Below are positions 1 through 8,906 of a stretch of DNA of 32,730 bases, piece by piece. Origin of the DNA: Ruminococcus sp. (GTDB lineage: Bacteria > Bacillota > Clostridia > Oscillospirales > Ruminococcaceae). Each line of letters begins with the position of its first letter. Position 1 is the first letter of the stretch. Location: positions 1 through 32,730 of the forward strand of contig JAFXNC010000025.1 of assembly GCA_017529875.1 (NCBI GenBank). The letters run 5' to 3'. The notes under the pieces were generated by a model. The model did no database searches, was not told the DNA's origin, and saw nothing but the letters and a program-made list of their open reading frames with translations. The position numbers were made by a program, and so were the translations under genes.

Positions 1-503
1 AAATCTTCAAGCTGCTTTTCAAAGCCCCCCGCCCTCACGGCGGCAAGCTGCGTTTCATCGGCGGGGCGTTCGAGGCTCTGCGAGAACATCATGTCCCGGA
101 TAGTCACATACCTGAACCCGCTGCCGAAGACCCGCTCCCAGAACTGCTCCACGTCGGCCTTGGTGCCGTAGGAATAGACCTCGTGGATAGTGCTTGAAAT
201 GTTCAGCAGGCACCGCTCAAAGGGCAGAGCGATGCTGTCCCAGTCGGTGAAAAAGGGCACTCCCGGAAGCTTGCTGCGGGCGGCGGCGATCATGTCGCTG
301 TCTATGTCGTAGCCTGCGTATCTATACTCCGGGCACATCTCCCGCAGCGCCTTTATCAGCACGCCGTTGGCGCAGCCGAAGTCCAGCACATACTCAAAGG
401 GCTCGAAGACCTTGTCGATGAAAAACATCTTATCGAGTATCGAACGCTCCATGCGGGTGAGATATATCTCCCGGTCGGTGATCTTGTTGTCGTTTATGTC
501 CAT
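1..503 (-). CDS. Class I SAM-dependent methyltransferase (3' end cut by window edge)
   Basis: The reverse strand stays open from an ATG at 503 to the left edge, giving about 167 residues without a stop. Residues near 40 read VLDFGCANGV, the glycine-rich SAM-binding motif I of class I methyltransferases. An acidic stretch about 25 residues later (YAGYDIDSDMI) fits motif II, where an aspartate contacts the SAM ribose. The start lies 4 bases after the stop of the DUF1385 gene, and a GGCGGAG ribosome site sits inside the end of that gene, so the two are probably translated together. The substrate cannot be read from the sequence. It does not show the NPPY motif expected of PrmC/HemK in the part visible, although DUF1385 genes often lie beside prmC. 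The C-terminal end is missing. Confidence 0.75.
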   Translation of the reverse strand, partial: MDINDNKITDREIYLTRMERSILDKMFFIDKVFEPFEYVLDFGCANGVLIKALREMCPEYRYAGYDIDSDMIAAARSKLPGVPFFTDWDSIALPFERCLLNISSTIHEVYSYGTKADVEQFWERVFGSGFRYVTIRDMMFSQSLERPADETQLAAVRAGGFEKQLED

Positions 504-507
504 AAGT

Positions 508-1467
508 TTATTCTCCGCCCTCGGGGATGACTGCCTTGAGGGCTTCTATCGCGCACTCTATCTCGTCGGCCTCCGGCTCCTTGGTGGTGATGCGCTGTAT
601 CCACAGTCCCGGCGCGGAGATCGCCCTCATCACCGGGTTATCGTACTTGCCCGCCAGCCTTATCACTTCGTAGGCCAGTCCCATTACCACCGGCAGCAGC
701 GCCAGCTTGCAAAGCACCCTGAGCAAAACATTCTCCCAGGAGAGCCTGAACACCGAGTTCACAAAGATGCTGATGAACAGCACCAGGAACACGAAGCTGG
801 TTCCGCAGCGGGGGTGGAAACGGCAGTGCTTTTTCACGTTCTCCACGGTGAGCTCCTGACCGTGCTCGTAGCAGGCTATGGTCTTGTGCTCGGCGCCGTG
901 GTATTCGTAAAGCCGGCGCATATCCTTCATGAGGCCGGTCAGCGCCGTGTAGCCCACGAAGATCGCTATTTTCAGCACGCCCTCGATTATGTTCTTGGCG
1001 ATATCCGGTATCTCGGCAAAGAGCCCTATCAGCTTGAGTATGCCGGTGGGCACCAGCATGAACAGCACTATTGCCATAGCCAGTCCCAGCACCAGGGATA
1101 TGCCCGAAACTATGGGCATAAGCTTGTCGCCGAACTTCTCGTCCAGCCACTTCTCGAACTTCGAGGGGTCCTCGTTGTCTTCGTCGGTCATCTGCTTGTC
1201 GGCGGCACGCATAAGGCACTTGTAGCCGTCTATCATGGATATGCCGAAGCTGAATACGCCCCGGATAAAGGGCACCTTCCTGTACCAGGGCAGGTTTTTC
1301 CCGCCCCGCACCGGCCAGGTCTCCAGGTCTATCTCGCCGTTTGGCAGGCGGTTAGCCATTGAAGCCTTGTCGATGCCCCGCATCATGACTCCCTCGATAA
1401 CTGCCTGACCGCCTATCTTTGACTTGAATTTCTCCTCGCCAAGCTCTGCGTTTTGTTTTTTGCTCAT
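508..1467 (-). CDS. DUF1385 family membrane protein (YqhQ-like)
   Basis: This 319-residue protein opens with the family signature KIGGQAVIEGVMMRG at about residues 16-30. It has hydrophobic segments near residues 120-145, 150-175 and 205-250, so it should be an integral membrane protein. The central stretch YHGAEHKTIACYEHG and the following HCRFHPRCGTSF carry conserved His and Cys residues typical of DUF1385; they look like a metal site, but the biochemical function is unknown. Length is normal for the family. An AGAGGG ribosome site precedes the ATG. It lies 12 bases after the histidine kinase and 4 bases before the methyltransferase, so it belongs to the same minus-strand operon as the two-component system. 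Confidence 0.9.
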   Translation of the reverse strand: MSKKQNAELGEEKFKSKIGGQAVIEGVMMRGIDKASMANRLPNGEIDLETWPVRGGKNLPWYRKVPFIRGVFSFGISMIDGYKCLMRAADKQMTDEDNEDPSKFEKWLDEKFGDKLMPIVSGISLVLGLAMAIVLFMLVPTGILKLIGLFAEIPDIAKNIIEGVLKIAIFVGYTALTGLMKDMRRLYEYHGAEHKTIACYEHGQELTVENVKKHCRFHPRCGTSFVFLVLFISIFVNSVFRLSWENVLLRVLCKLALLPVVMGLAYEVIRLAGKYDNPVMRAISAPGLWIQRITTKEPEADEIECAIEALKAVIPEGGE

Positions 1468-1479
1468 CAGATCCCTCTT

Positions 1480-2982
1480 TCATTCTTCACTTGTGGTGTC
1501 GTCGGTGGAGATAAGCTCCACGTTTATGGTCTCGGTCTCCTCCGACTTCTTGTTCTGTTCTATGCAGGGCAGGGTTATCATTACCGTGGTGCCTACGCCC
1601 TGCTCGCTGTTTATCATCAGTTTTCCGCCGTGGCGCTCGATTATCTCGTCAGCCACCGCAAGTCCTATGCCGGAGCCCCGGCGGGTGTGGTTGGCCTTGA
1701 AGAACTTGGTCTTGATCTTGGGCAGGTCGTCCTTCGAGATGCCGATACCCGTATCGGATACGGATATGCAGATCTCGCCGCCCTGCTCATAGGCCTCCAC
1801 CGATACCGTGTCACCCTTGTCGGAGTACTTGATAGCGTTGTCCACGATGTTGATGAACACCTGCCGCAGCCTGTTCTTGTCTCCGTAAACAAAGGGCAGC
1901 ATTTCCGGCTCGTAGTAGTCCAGCTTGATGCCAAGAGCCCGGGCACGCTCCTGATAGATCAGCACCGTCTCCCCCAGCTCGGCAAGTATGTCGATAGTCG
2001 CCATCTGCAATTGCAGACGGTTGTCCTGAATACGTGAGAAGTCCAAAAGCTCCTCCACCATTTGAGACAGCCTCTCGGTCTCGGAGGTGATGACCCTCAT
2101 GCCCTTGCGGAAGGTCTCCTGATCCTCGCTGCCCATGGTGGTCAGGGTCTCAGACCAGCCCTTTATGGCGGTGAGGGGCGTTCTCAGCTCATGAGATACC
2201 GAGGATATGAACTCGTTTTTCATCTGCTCGGCGTTGGAGAGCTCGTTTGCCATGTAGTTTATGGAGTCGCAGAGCTCGCCGATCTCGTCGTCGGAGGTCT
2301 TCTCTATACGCTCCGAAAAATCGCCGGTGGCAAAGCGCCTTGTGATGCCGCCTATCTTTATCACCGGGTAAACAATGGAGCGGATAAAGAACATACCCGA
2401 CAGGAAGATGACCAGCAGTACCGCCGCCACAATAGCGGAGATAATTATTATCATGTAGCTGATCTGACTGTCCACGCCCCGCATGGATGAGATCATCCGA
2501 AGCGCCTCGTACTCGCAGCCCCGGGGAGATATCATGGAGGTAACGGCGATGACCTTCTCCCCGGAGGGCAGGTCGAATACCGCCGTGGCGGTGCCGGTAG
2601 CGGACTTTTTCGCCTCGGTGTAGTCCTCCATGCTGACGTCGTTGGAGGGCGGGAACCCCGAAGAGGTTATGTCGATGCTCCCGTCAGTCTTCACCGCCAT
2701 GAGCTCCATTTTGTCCTTGTCGGAGTAGCCCTCTACCTCGGCGCGTATCTTGGAGTTGTAGTTGGTGGTAGCGTCGTCGGAGTTCTGCATAACGTCGTTG
2801 GCGACTATATTCATTTTTGAAGTCATGTACTGCCGCGCCGCGCTGTAATAATAGCTCCTGACCGCGAGTATCAGCAGTATCTCGATTATGAGCAGCACCG
2901 CCAGCACCGTGCCCATGGTGTTGATGAGCCAGTGGCGCTTGACGCTGTGTCTGCCCAGATGTATCCTGTTTGAAACCGACAA
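1480..2982 (-). CDS. Sensor histidine kinase, HAMP domain, PhoR/VicK-like
   Basis: A 500-residue membrane kinase. Transmembrane segment 1 lies at about residues 20-42 and segment 2 at about 172-200, enclosing an extracytoplasmic sensor of about 130 residues. A HAMP linker follows. The dimerisation/phosphoacceptor box is FISSVSHELRTPLTAIKG near residue 265, with His as the phosphorylated residue. ATP-binding boxes are visible in order: N box (FINIVDNAIKYS), G1 (SDTGIGIS) and G2 (GSGIGLAVADEI). No catalytic residue is missing. The start appears to be TTG at 2982, 17 bases after the response regulator stop, with GGGGGA upstream; no better ATG or GTG is in frame. The C-terminus is acidic and Thr/Glu-rich. 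The gene lies just after its likely partner regulator. The signal is unknown; the lipoprotein encoded upstream is a candidate accessory sensor. Confidence 0.92.
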   Translation of the reverse strand: MSVSNRIHLGRHSVKRHWLINTMGTVLAVLLIIEILLILAVRSYYYSAARQYMTSKMNIVANDVMQNSDDATTNYNSKIRAEVEGYSDKDKMELMAVKTDGSIDITSSGFPPSNDVSMEDYTEAKKSATGTATAVFDLPSGEKVIAVTSMISPRGCEYEALRMISSMRGVDSQISYMIIIISAIVAAVLLVIFLSGMFFIRSIVYPVIKIGGITRRFATGDFSERIEKTSDDEIGELCDSINYMANELSNAEQMKNEFISSVSHELRTPLTAIKGWSETLTTMGSEDQETFRKGMRVITSETERLSQMVEELLDFSRIQDNRLQLQMATIDILAELGETVLIYQERARALGIKLDYYEPEMLPFVYGDKNRLRQVFINIVDNAIKYSDKGDTVSVEAYEQGGEICISVSDTGIGISKDDLPKIKTKFFKANHTRRGSGIGLAVADEIIERHGGKLMINSEQGVGTTVMITLPCIEQNKKSEETETINVELISTDDTTSEE

Positions 2983-2999
2983 ATCCGATCCCCCGAATT

Positions 3000-3698
3000 T
3001 CAGTTAGCGCTCCACTTGTAACCGAAGCCCCATATGGTGAGGATGTACTTCGGGTTGGAGGGCTCGTCCTCTATTTTCATCCTGATGCGGCGGATGTTCA
3101 CGTCAACGATCTTGTCGTCGCCGTAGTAGCTCTCGCCCCAGATGTGGTTAAGTATACTTGTGCGGTCAAGGGCGGTGTTCTGATTCTTGAAGAAGTATTC
3201 CATGATCTGATACTCCACCTGAGTCAGGTCAATGGGCACACCGTTCTTGGAGACCGTCCTGCTTTTGAGATTGAGCACGAAGGCTCCCGACGTGATGGTC
3301 GAGGCCGCCTCGGGCTTGGTGTGGGACATGGATACGCGCCTGCATACCGCGTCCACCCTCGCTATCAGCTCGGAGATCGAGAACGGCTTTGTGATGTAGT
3401 CGTCGGCGCCGTTCATCAGCGAGCTGATCTTATCCATTTCCTGGGATTTGGCTGAGAGCATGATTATGCCCATGGTGTCCGACTTCTCCCGGAACTTCTT
3501 GCAGACCTGCTGTCCGTCGATGCCGGGCATCATGATATCCAGCAGAGCCACGTCGAAGTTGCCGTCGGCCTCCTCGAAGGCCGCGATAGCGTCCTCGCCG
3601 CAGTTGACGTCAACTACCTCGTAGCCGCTCCTTGTAAGGTTGAGCACCACAAACTCCCGGATAGAATCCTCATCCTCGCAAACCAATACTCGTCTCAT
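3000..3698 (-). CDS. OmpR/PhoB-family response regulator
   Basis: A 232-residue two-domain regulator. The receiver domain has the acidic pocket at E8/D9, the phosphoacceptor D54 in ALLDIMMPG, S82 in MLSAK and K104 in TKPF, so it should be phosphorylated normally. The C-terminal half (about 130-228) is a winged-helix DNA-binding domain: it ends with VDVNIRRIRMKIEDEP and ILTIWGFGYKW, the recognition helix and final hairpin typical of the OmpR/PhoB group. A GGGAGG ribosome site lies 9 bases before the ATG. It follows the lipoprotein gene by 27 bases and precedes the kinase by 17, an operon with the kinase as cognate partner. Targets cannot be read from the window. Confidence 0.94.
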   Translation of the reverse strand: MRRVLVCEDEDSIREFVVLNLTRSGYEVVDVNCGEDAIAAFEEADGNFDVALLDIMMPGIDGQQVCKKFREKSDTMGIIMLSAKSQEMDKISSLMNGADDYITKPFSISELIARVDAVCRRVSMSHTKPEAASTITSGAFVLNLKSRTVSKNGVPIDLTQVEYQIMEYFFKNQNTALDRTSILNHIWGESYYGDDKIVDVNIRRIRMKIEDEPSNPKYILTIWGFGYKWSAN

Positions 3699-3725
3699 TT
3701 GTAAAAACCTCCCTTTATTCGTATA

Positions 3726-5087
3726 TCACGACTCTATTACATACAGATTGTTAGTGACCTCGTCTATGGTCAGTATCAGCTGTTCGCGCTTGTTGGTGGG
3801 CAGCTGCACCAGGTAGTCGAGCTGTCCCACGCTGGTTATCACCTGATAACCGCTGTAAGTGAACTCCTCCGCCTGGGTCTTGGAGACCACCGCTATGCGC
3901 ATGAGCTCGGTCATCTCGGCGTTGATGTCGCCGGAGAATTTGTAGAACACCGTCTCCCCGGTGACAGGGTCCTTCTTGACCGTCACCTGATCCGCCCATC
4001 GGCTGGGGAATATCAGGGCGTAACCGTCGGACACCGCGTAGTAGCCGGAGTAGACCTCCTCAAGCTCGTAAAAATCTTTGTACCTCGTCCAGGAGGTCAG
4101 CAGCTGCTGTTCCTCCGGGGGAGAGTTCTCGTAGCCCGCCAGCGGGCGTGTGGAGGGTATCTCGATGATGCCGTCCCGGTCGATGTCGGCGCAGTAGTAT
4201 CCCGCCGGGCGGGTACACTCCGGGATGAGCTTTTCGCTCCTGATCTGCATGGGGTTTTGCAGCGCCGAATATCTGTAATAAACTATCTCGGTGTGGAGCT
4301 GTCCGTCCGCCGCCACCGCATCCACATAAAGGGCGTTCCTGCCGTCGGCAAGGCGGCCTGTGAGGGCGCGGGCATAGGAGCTGACGTTGTCGCACATATC
4401 TATGCTCTGGTTGAGGGCGACCTCCTGGGTGTAGTCGCCGTTCTCGTCGGGGACGTTGGTCATGACCAGCAGCGACGCCGTGGAGGTGGTAAGTCCCGAT
4501 TCGGTATTGGTCTGCCGCCTGATAGTCACAAGCTCGTTGGAGCCGTCGGAGTTGATGTCCAGTGTTTCAAGAATAGAATAGCTGCTTGTACCGATGCGCT
4601 TGAAATCCCCGGACCGGTAGGAATAGACCTCCAAAGCCTTTTCCTCGCCGGAGAGGGTCTGATACCCCACCAGCACATTGAGCTTGTTGTCGGTGCCCAT
4701 GCGGGTGATGATGACCTTATCCACCTCAGTACCGGCGCCGGCTATCTCCTTGACGGAGCGCCAGTTGCCGGATTCGTCCTTGTCGAGAAGATTGACCCTC
4801 AGGCCGTCGTCTGCGGGGTCGGAGCCTGTATACTCATAGAAGACCAGCGCCTCGTCGCCGGGCTCGTCGTCGATATTGGCCACCACATAGGCGGAGCGGT
4901 TGAGGCCGTTCTTGGGGTATTTGAGGGTCAGGTTATTGCCCACGGCAGCGATGAGAGCTTCATGTATCTCGCTCTGCTCGGCGGTAAGCTTGGGTGCGGC
5001 AAGAAGGTTATCGACGCTGAAACTCATAGTAGTACACCCTGTCAGCACCGCCGCAGCGGCACAGCAAAGCGCAGCTCTGATCCTCAC
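3726..5087 (-). CDS. Lipoprotein with calcium-loop-like (VCBS/FG-GAP-like) repeats
   Basis: The reading frame opens at an ATG at 5117, but the ribosome site AAAGGAG (5097-5103) lies inside that extension and sits 9 bases before a GTG at 5087, so GTG is the better start and gives 453 residues. The N-terminus is then a short signal peptide ending in a lipobox (VLTGC, Cys18), indicating a lipid-anchored extracellular protein. The rest has no recognised catalytic motif. Three acidic loops of the type D-x-(N/D)-x-D-G are visible: NIDDEPGDEALV near residue 65, DINSDGSNELV near 180 and DIDRDGIIEI near 305. They resemble the Asp-rich loops of VCBS/FG-GAP beta-propeller repeats, so a propeller fold is inferred. 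It is the first gene of the two-component operon and may sense or report on the cell surface. Confidence 0.75.
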   Translation of the reverse strand: MRIRAALCCAAAAVLTGCTTMSFSVDNLLAAPKLTAEQSEIHEALIAAVGNNLTLKYPKNGLNRSAYVVANIDDEPGDEALVFYEYTGSDPADDGLRVNLLDKDESGNWRSVKEIAGAGTEVDKVIITRMGTDNKLNVLVGYQTLSGEEKALEVYSYRSGDFKRIGTSSYSILETLDINSDGSNELVTIRRQTNTESGLTTSTASLLVMTNVPDENGDYTQEVALNQSIDMCDNVSSYARALTGRLADGRNALYVDAVAADGQLHTEIVYYRYSALQNPMQIRSEKLIPECTRPAGYYCADIDRDGIIEIPSTRPLAGYENSPPEEQQLLTSWTRYKDFYELEEVYSGYYAVSDGYALIFPSRWADQVTVKKDPVTGETVFYKFSGDINAEMTELMRIAVVSKTQAEEFTYSGYQVITSVGQLDYLVQLPTNKREQLILTIDEVTNNLYVIES

Positions 5088-5125
5088 GCCGATCAACTCC
5101 TTTCCCCGGACACACATATATAGAT

Positions 5126-5154
5126 ATTATAACACAAACCGCAGATTTTTGCAA
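5126..5154 (-). promoter_or_regulatory. Sigma-A-type promoter of the lipoprotein/two-component operon
   Basis: On the minus strand TTGCAA (5149-5154) is followed after exactly 17 bases by a perfect TATAAT (5126-5131). Transcription should begin near 5119, giving a leader of about 30 bases that contains the AAAGGAG site used by the GTG start at 5087. No operator-like palindrome is seen around it. Confidence 0.85.
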
Positions 5155-5185
5155 GTGGTTGAGCGAAAGAAGTTGCAGGACCAAT

Positions 5186-5229
5186 GCAAAAGCAAAGACC
5201 CGGTGCAGGACAAGCCCTGCGCCGGGTCT
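5186..5229 (-). terminator. Terminator after the phenylacetate-CoA ligase gene
   Basis: A 14-base stem (5196-5209 with 5216-5229, one G-T wobble) with a 6-base loop, followed on the minus strand by TTTGCTTTTGC. It lies 12 bases after the stop of the ligase gene and separates it from the promoter of the next operon. Confidence 0.85.
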
Positions 5230-5240
5230 GACATATTCGA

Positions 5241-6473
5241 TCAGTACCTGTTGTCAAATACCCTCGTTGACTTCTTCTCGCTTCTCGGCAGCTCGCCGAT
5301 CGCCACCGGCTTTGCGATGACCGTAATGCCGATCTTCGCCTTGAAGGCTGAAACGATCTTCTTCTCCATGGTCTCTTTGTCGGTGCCGTTCTCAACTTCC
5401 ACAAAGAGAGTGCAGATGTCCTTGCCGTAGAGGTGGTCGATCATGAATTGATACTCGCTCGATGCCCCCTCGACGGTGGTGAGCATTTCCTCGATCTGGC
5501 TGGGGAAGATGTTCACGCCCTTGACCTTCACCATGTCGTCGGTGCGCCCGAGTATCGTGTCTATGCGGGGATATTTGGATCCGCAGGGACACTCCCCGGG
5601 GATGATGCGGGTCAGGTCGTGGGTGCGGTAACGGATGAGGGGCGCGCCCTGCTTTCTCAGAGTGGTGATGACAAGCTCGCCTACCTCGCCGTCGGGCTTC
5701 TGCTCGCCGGTCTTGGGGTCTACTACCTCGAAGTAGATGAAGTCGTCCCACATATGCATACCGCACTCGTACTTGCAGCTCATGCCGATGCCGGGGCCGT
5801 ATACCTCGGTGAGGCCGTAGATGTCGTAGAGCTCCACGCCCAGCTCAGCCGCGATGCGCTTTCTCATCTTCTCGCCCCAGCGCTCCGAGCCGATAACGCC
5901 CTTTTTCAGCTTGATCTTATCCCCGATGCCCCGCTTGGCGATCTCCTCCGCCAAAAGCAGCGCATAGCTCGAGGTGGCGCAAAGCACCGTTGACTGCATA
6001 TCCACCATCATTCTCAGCTGCTTGTCGGTGTTGCCGGGACCCATGGGGATAGTCATGGCGCCAAGCCTCTCAGCGCCCAGCTGAAAGCCTATGCCCGCCG
6101 TCCACAGGCCGTAGCCGGGGGTGATGTGGATGCGGTCGAGCTTGGTGATGCCTGCCATGGCGTAGCAGCGTGCGAACATTTCCGCCCAGTCGCTGACGTC
6201 CTGCTGGGTGTAGGGTATGATGACAGGGGTGCCCGTAGTACCGGAGGACGAGTGTATGCGCACGATCTCCTCCTCGGGGACAGCCTGCAAGCCCAGGGGA
6301 TAAGCCTCTCTCAGGTCGCCCTTCCAGGTGAAGGGCAGCTTCTCGAAATCCTCCTGGCTCTTTATGGCATCCACGTCGATGCCCGCCAGCTTGCGTCCGT
6401 AAAAGCCGTCCTGGGAGGTGAGCCGTTTCAGCTGCGCCTTGATAAGTTCAAATTGTGTTTCGGTCATTTTCAT
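5241..6473 (-). CDS. paaK: Phenylacetate-CoA ligase family protein (AMP-forming)
   Basis: This 410-residue adenylate-forming enzyme matches the PaaK family, which activates phenylacetate or related aryl acids to the CoA thioester through an acyl-AMP. Visible motifs are the phosphate-binding loop SSSGTTGTPVIIPYT (about 75-90), YGLTEVYGPG (about 220), YRTHDLTRIIPGECPCGS with the Cys pair typical of this family (about 285-303), the hinge GRTDDMVKVKGVNIFPSQ, and the C-terminal lysine region GELPRSEKKSTRV. Length is normal (family about 410-440). The first ATG has AGAAGGAG 9 bases upstream; a second in-frame ATG two codons later is too far from it. It follows hflX by 55 bases on the same strand and is closed by a strong terminator. 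No indolepyruvate oxidoreductase genes are adjacent, so the natural acid is not settled. Confidence 0.9.
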   Translation of the reverse strand: MKMTETQFELIKAQLKRLTSQDGFYGRKLAGIDVDAIKSQEDFEKLPFTWKGDLREAYPLGLQAVPEEEIVRIHSSSGTTGTPVIIPYTQQDVSDWAEMFARCYAMAGITKLDRIHITPGYGLWTAGIGFQLGAERLGAMTIPMGPGNTDKQLRMMVDMQSTVLCATSSYALLLAEEIAKRGIGDKIKLKKGVIGSERWGEKMRKRIAAELGVELYDIYGLTEVYGPGIGMSCKYECGMHMWDDFIYFEVVDPKTGEQKPDGEVGELVITTLRKQGAPLIRYRTHDLTRIIPGECPCGSKYPRIDTILGRTDDMVKVKGVNIFPSQIEEMLTTVEGASSEYQFMIDHLYGKDICTLFVEVENGTDKETMEKKIVSAFKAKIGITVIAKPVAIGELPRSEKKSTRVFDNRY

Positions 6474-6528
6474 GGTAGTCTGCTCCTTCTATTTTATTGA
6501 CAATGGATAGTTGATAACGGAAAATCAG

Positions 6529-7773
6529 TCAGACCTTGTACTGCTCTACCCTGCCGTACATCTTCACGTCCACCAGCGCATCCACAAGGGTGCCCTCGGC
6601 GGTGTATTCCTCCGAGTAGACCTTGCCGTCCCGGCGGATGTCGTTGAGCAGACCGCTCTCCGCGAAGGGGATCAGCAGCTTCATTTTCTTGGCCGTCTGG
6701 GGCAGCGCCGCGGCTATGGCGTCAAGCAGCGCCGGTATGCCGTCGCCGTGCCTGGCGGAGATCTTCACAGCCCCCTCGCCGGGGTCAAGATCGTCAATGT
6801 AGGACACCAGGTCACACTTGTTGAGCACCGTCACCACAGGTATGCCCTCGCAGCCCAGCTCCCTGAGCAGCTCGAGGGTCACTTTCGCCTGCTGCTCGCA
6901 GTCCTCCGAGGAGGCATCCACGATATGCACGATAACATCCGCGTCGGCGGCTTCTTCAAGGGTGGATTTAAAGGCCTCCACAAGATGATGGGGCAGCCGG
7001 CTTATGAGCCCGACGGTATCCACCAGCATAACGCTGCGCCCGTCAGGCAGCTCGATTGAGCGTGAGGTGGTCTCCAGGGTGGCGAACAGCTTGTTCTCCG
7101 CCAGCACCCCCGCCTCGGTGAGGGTGTTGAGCAGCGTGGACTTGCCCACGTTGGTGTAGCCCACTATGGCGCAGACCAGAACGCCGTCTTTCTTGCGGCG
7201 CTCCCTGTGCAGGCCACGGCGCTTCTCGATCTCTTTGAGCTCCGCCGACAGCGAGGCTATCCGGGTACGGATGTGGCGCTTGTCGGTCTCCAGCTTGGTC
7301 TCGCCGGGACCCCTTGTGCCGATGCCGCCGCCCAGTCGGGAGAGCTTCACGCCCATGCCCGCCAGTCTCGGCAGACGGTACCTGTGCTGGGCTATCTCCA
7401 CCTGCAAACGCCCCTCATGGGTGGTGGCACGCTGCGCGAAGATATCCAGTATCAGCATGGTGCGGTCTATGGTGTGAACGTCGCACACCGCCTCGATGTT
7501 GCGTATCTGTGTGGCGGTGAGCTCGCAGTCGAAGATGATCTGATCTATGTTCTCCCGCTCGCAGAGCTCCGCCATTTCCTCCAGACGTCCCGAACCTATG
7601 CAGGTGGCGGGCTCGAAGGCCGGACGGCGCTGTATTATGCGTATGACCGTCTCCGCCCCCGCAGTGGAGGCAAGTTCTTCCAGCTCGTCCAGGGAACGCT
7701 CCGCGTCATACTCGCCGGTATCCACCGCCGCCAGCATCACCCGGGGCTTGTTTATCTCATTGTTGTCTGTCAT
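6529..7773 (-). CDS. hflX: GTPase HflX, ribosome-rescue factor
   Basis: A 414-residue GTPase. The N-terminal HflX domain carries the signature region RLPRLAGMGVKLSRLGGG followed by the conserved GTRGPGETKLETDKR (about 130-165). The G domain shows G1 GYTNVGKST (near 205), G3 DTVGLI and G4 NKCD. HflX binds the large ribosomal subunit and splits stalled 70S ribosomes under stress. The ATG at 7773 lies 17 bases inside the upstream gene's end, with AGGAGAG just before it, so translational coupling to that membrane protein is likely. There is no hfq or miaA neighbour here. Confidence 0.95.
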   Translation of the reverse strand: MTDNNEINKPRVMLAAVDTGEYDAERSLDELEELASTAGAETVIRIIQRRPAFEPATCIGSGRLEEMAELCERENIDQIIFDCELTATQIRNIEAVCDVHTIDRTMLILDIFAQRATTHEGRLQVEIAQHRYRLPRLAGMGVKLSRLGGGIGTRGPGETKLETDKRHIRTRIASLSAELKEIEKRRGLHRERRKKDGVLVCAIVGYTNVGKSTLLNTLTEAGVLAENKLFATLETTSRSIELPDGRSVMLVDTVGLISRLPHHLVEAFKSTLEEAADADVIVHIVDASSEDCEQQAKVTLELLRELGCEGIPVVTVLNKCDLVSYIDDLDPGEGAVKISARHGDGIPALLDAIAAALPQTAKKMKLLIPFAESGLLNDIRRDGKVYSEEYTAEGTLVDALVDVKMYGRVEQYKV

Positions 7774-8617
7774 AGGCTCTCCTTTTTTCTTCTATGGCTC
7801 TTGAATTGCGCAGGTTCACCGAAACGCCCCTGGCGATAACGCCAATGAGCATCAGGCCGCCGCCCCCCGCCGACAGGTAGATCCAGTCCTTGTCGTTCAT
7901 GCCGGCAGTGAGCACGGCTCCCCCTATGGCAGCCATTACTCCCAGCACTATCAGCAGCACCGTGAACCAGTGCCCGGAGGGGGCTTTGTAGAGCCGCAGT
8001 TCCCGGGAGGGGTAGTGCTGTCCGATGCGGTGATCCGCCTCGGTGGCGTTGCAGGGGAATAAAAACAGCTTGTCGCCTTTGATGTACTTGCCTTTTAGGC
8101 GCACGAAATAGCAGTAGGTCTCGACGCCCACCTTCTTGAACTCCCCCTGAGAGACCTCGCTCTCGATGCCGTTGAGGCTCACGAAGTAGTCATGGGTGGT
8201 GGTGGTCTGACCCTCGGAATCGGTGCTGGTGTGGGTGACTACCCGGGTGTTGGTCACCATAGCGCCGAAGGCGTCATAGTCGCCGTTTATCATCTTTGTC
8301 AGGTCGCTGAAATACACCAGCTCGACCAGCAGCAGGAAAAAGGCGGCAGGGCCGCAGAGGAACATACCGATGACGTTCTTGACCGCGACGAAGTACACCG
8401 TCCCGGCAATGAGCCCCGCCAAAAACAGCGACATTATCAGCAGCTTTGTGAGTATCGACCGGCGCAGCCTGCCCTCGAAGTGCCGGCTGACCTCGTCGGG
8501 GAACACGTCATAGCCCCGGTAGTAGGGCTTGAGCCGCTCGTATCGGGCTCTTTCCTCCGCAGCACGGGCTGCGGCCTGTTCCTCCATCATCTGTTTCAGG
8601 TTGGCAAAGAACCCCAC
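7757..8617 (-). CDS. Membrane protein of unknown function
   Basis: Not recognised. The 286-residue protein has a charged N-terminal amphipathic stretch rich in Ala, Glu and Arg (residues 10-30), two transmembrane segments at about 56-100 (LLIMSLFLAGLIAGTVYF and MFLCGPAAFFLLLVELVYF), a soluble middle of about 100 residues rich in beta-type sequence (TNTRVVTHTSTDSEGQ onward), and a second hydrophobic pair at about 215-265. The start is GTG at 8617 with GAGGAGGTG seven bases upstream. It follows the small Cys-rich protein by 13 bases and overlaps hflX by 17. Four membrane passes with both ends in the cytoplasm is my inference. Confidence 0.75.
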   Translation of the reverse strand: MGFFANLKQMMEEQAAARAAEERARYERLKPYYRGYDVFPDEVSRHFEGRLRRSILTKLLIMSLFLAGLIAGTVYFVAVKNVIGMFLCGPAAFFLLLVELVYFSDLTKMINGDYDAFGAMVTNTRVVTHTSTDSEGQTTTTHDYFVSLNGIESEVSQGEFKKVGVETYCYFVRLKGKYIKGDKLFLFPCNATEADHRIGQHYPSRELRLYKAPSGHWFTVLLIVLGVMAAIGGAVLTAGMNDKDWIYLSAGGGGLMLIGVIARGVSVNLRNSRAIEEKRRAYDRQQ

Positions 8618-8630
8618 AGCAGCACCTCCT

Positions 8631-8906
8631 CTACCAGCGTTTTACCGCTCCGGCGCAGTAAGCGCCGGGTCTCAGCGCCCGGAGCTCAACATAGCAGCCG
8701 CACTCCGCGCACATTCCGTTTATCAGCCTGTCACATTCGCGGCAGCGGGATAGCCTGTCCTGATAGACCTCCTCGCTGACCCGCCTGTCCTCCGGGACGT
8801 TTCTGATGTAGTCCAGGAGGCTCTGAGTATAGTCGTCCGGATCCAGCTGGGCAAGCAGGCACTTTAGGCAGGGCTTGCCGCCGGGTGTGTTACTTTCCTG
8901 TTGCAC
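8631..8906 (-). CDS. Small Cys-rich, zinc-ribbon-like protein (DUF6171-like)
   Basis: A 91-residue protein with a first Cys pair CLKC near residue 17 and a second cluster CRECDRLINGMCAECGCY at about 54-71, then one more Cys near the end (GAYCAG). The spacing suggests one or two zinc sites. The fold resembles small proteins grouped as DUF6171, whose function is unknown; that name is from memory of the motif, not a search. The start is GTG at 8906, inside the last codons of the polymerase gene (17-base overlap), with no clear ribosome site, which fits translational coupling. The downstream membrane-protein gene begins 13 bases after it. Confidence 0.7.
   Translation of the reverse strand: MQQESNTPGGKPCLKCLLAQLDPDDYTQSLLDYIRNVPEDRRVSEEVYQDRLSRCRECDRLINGMCAECGCYVELRALRPGAYCAGAVKRW

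Noticed and set aside
367..1362. 331-residue plus-strand frame at the left end
   Set aside because: It lies opposite the methyltransferase and DUF1385 genes, both supported by family motifs and operon spacing.
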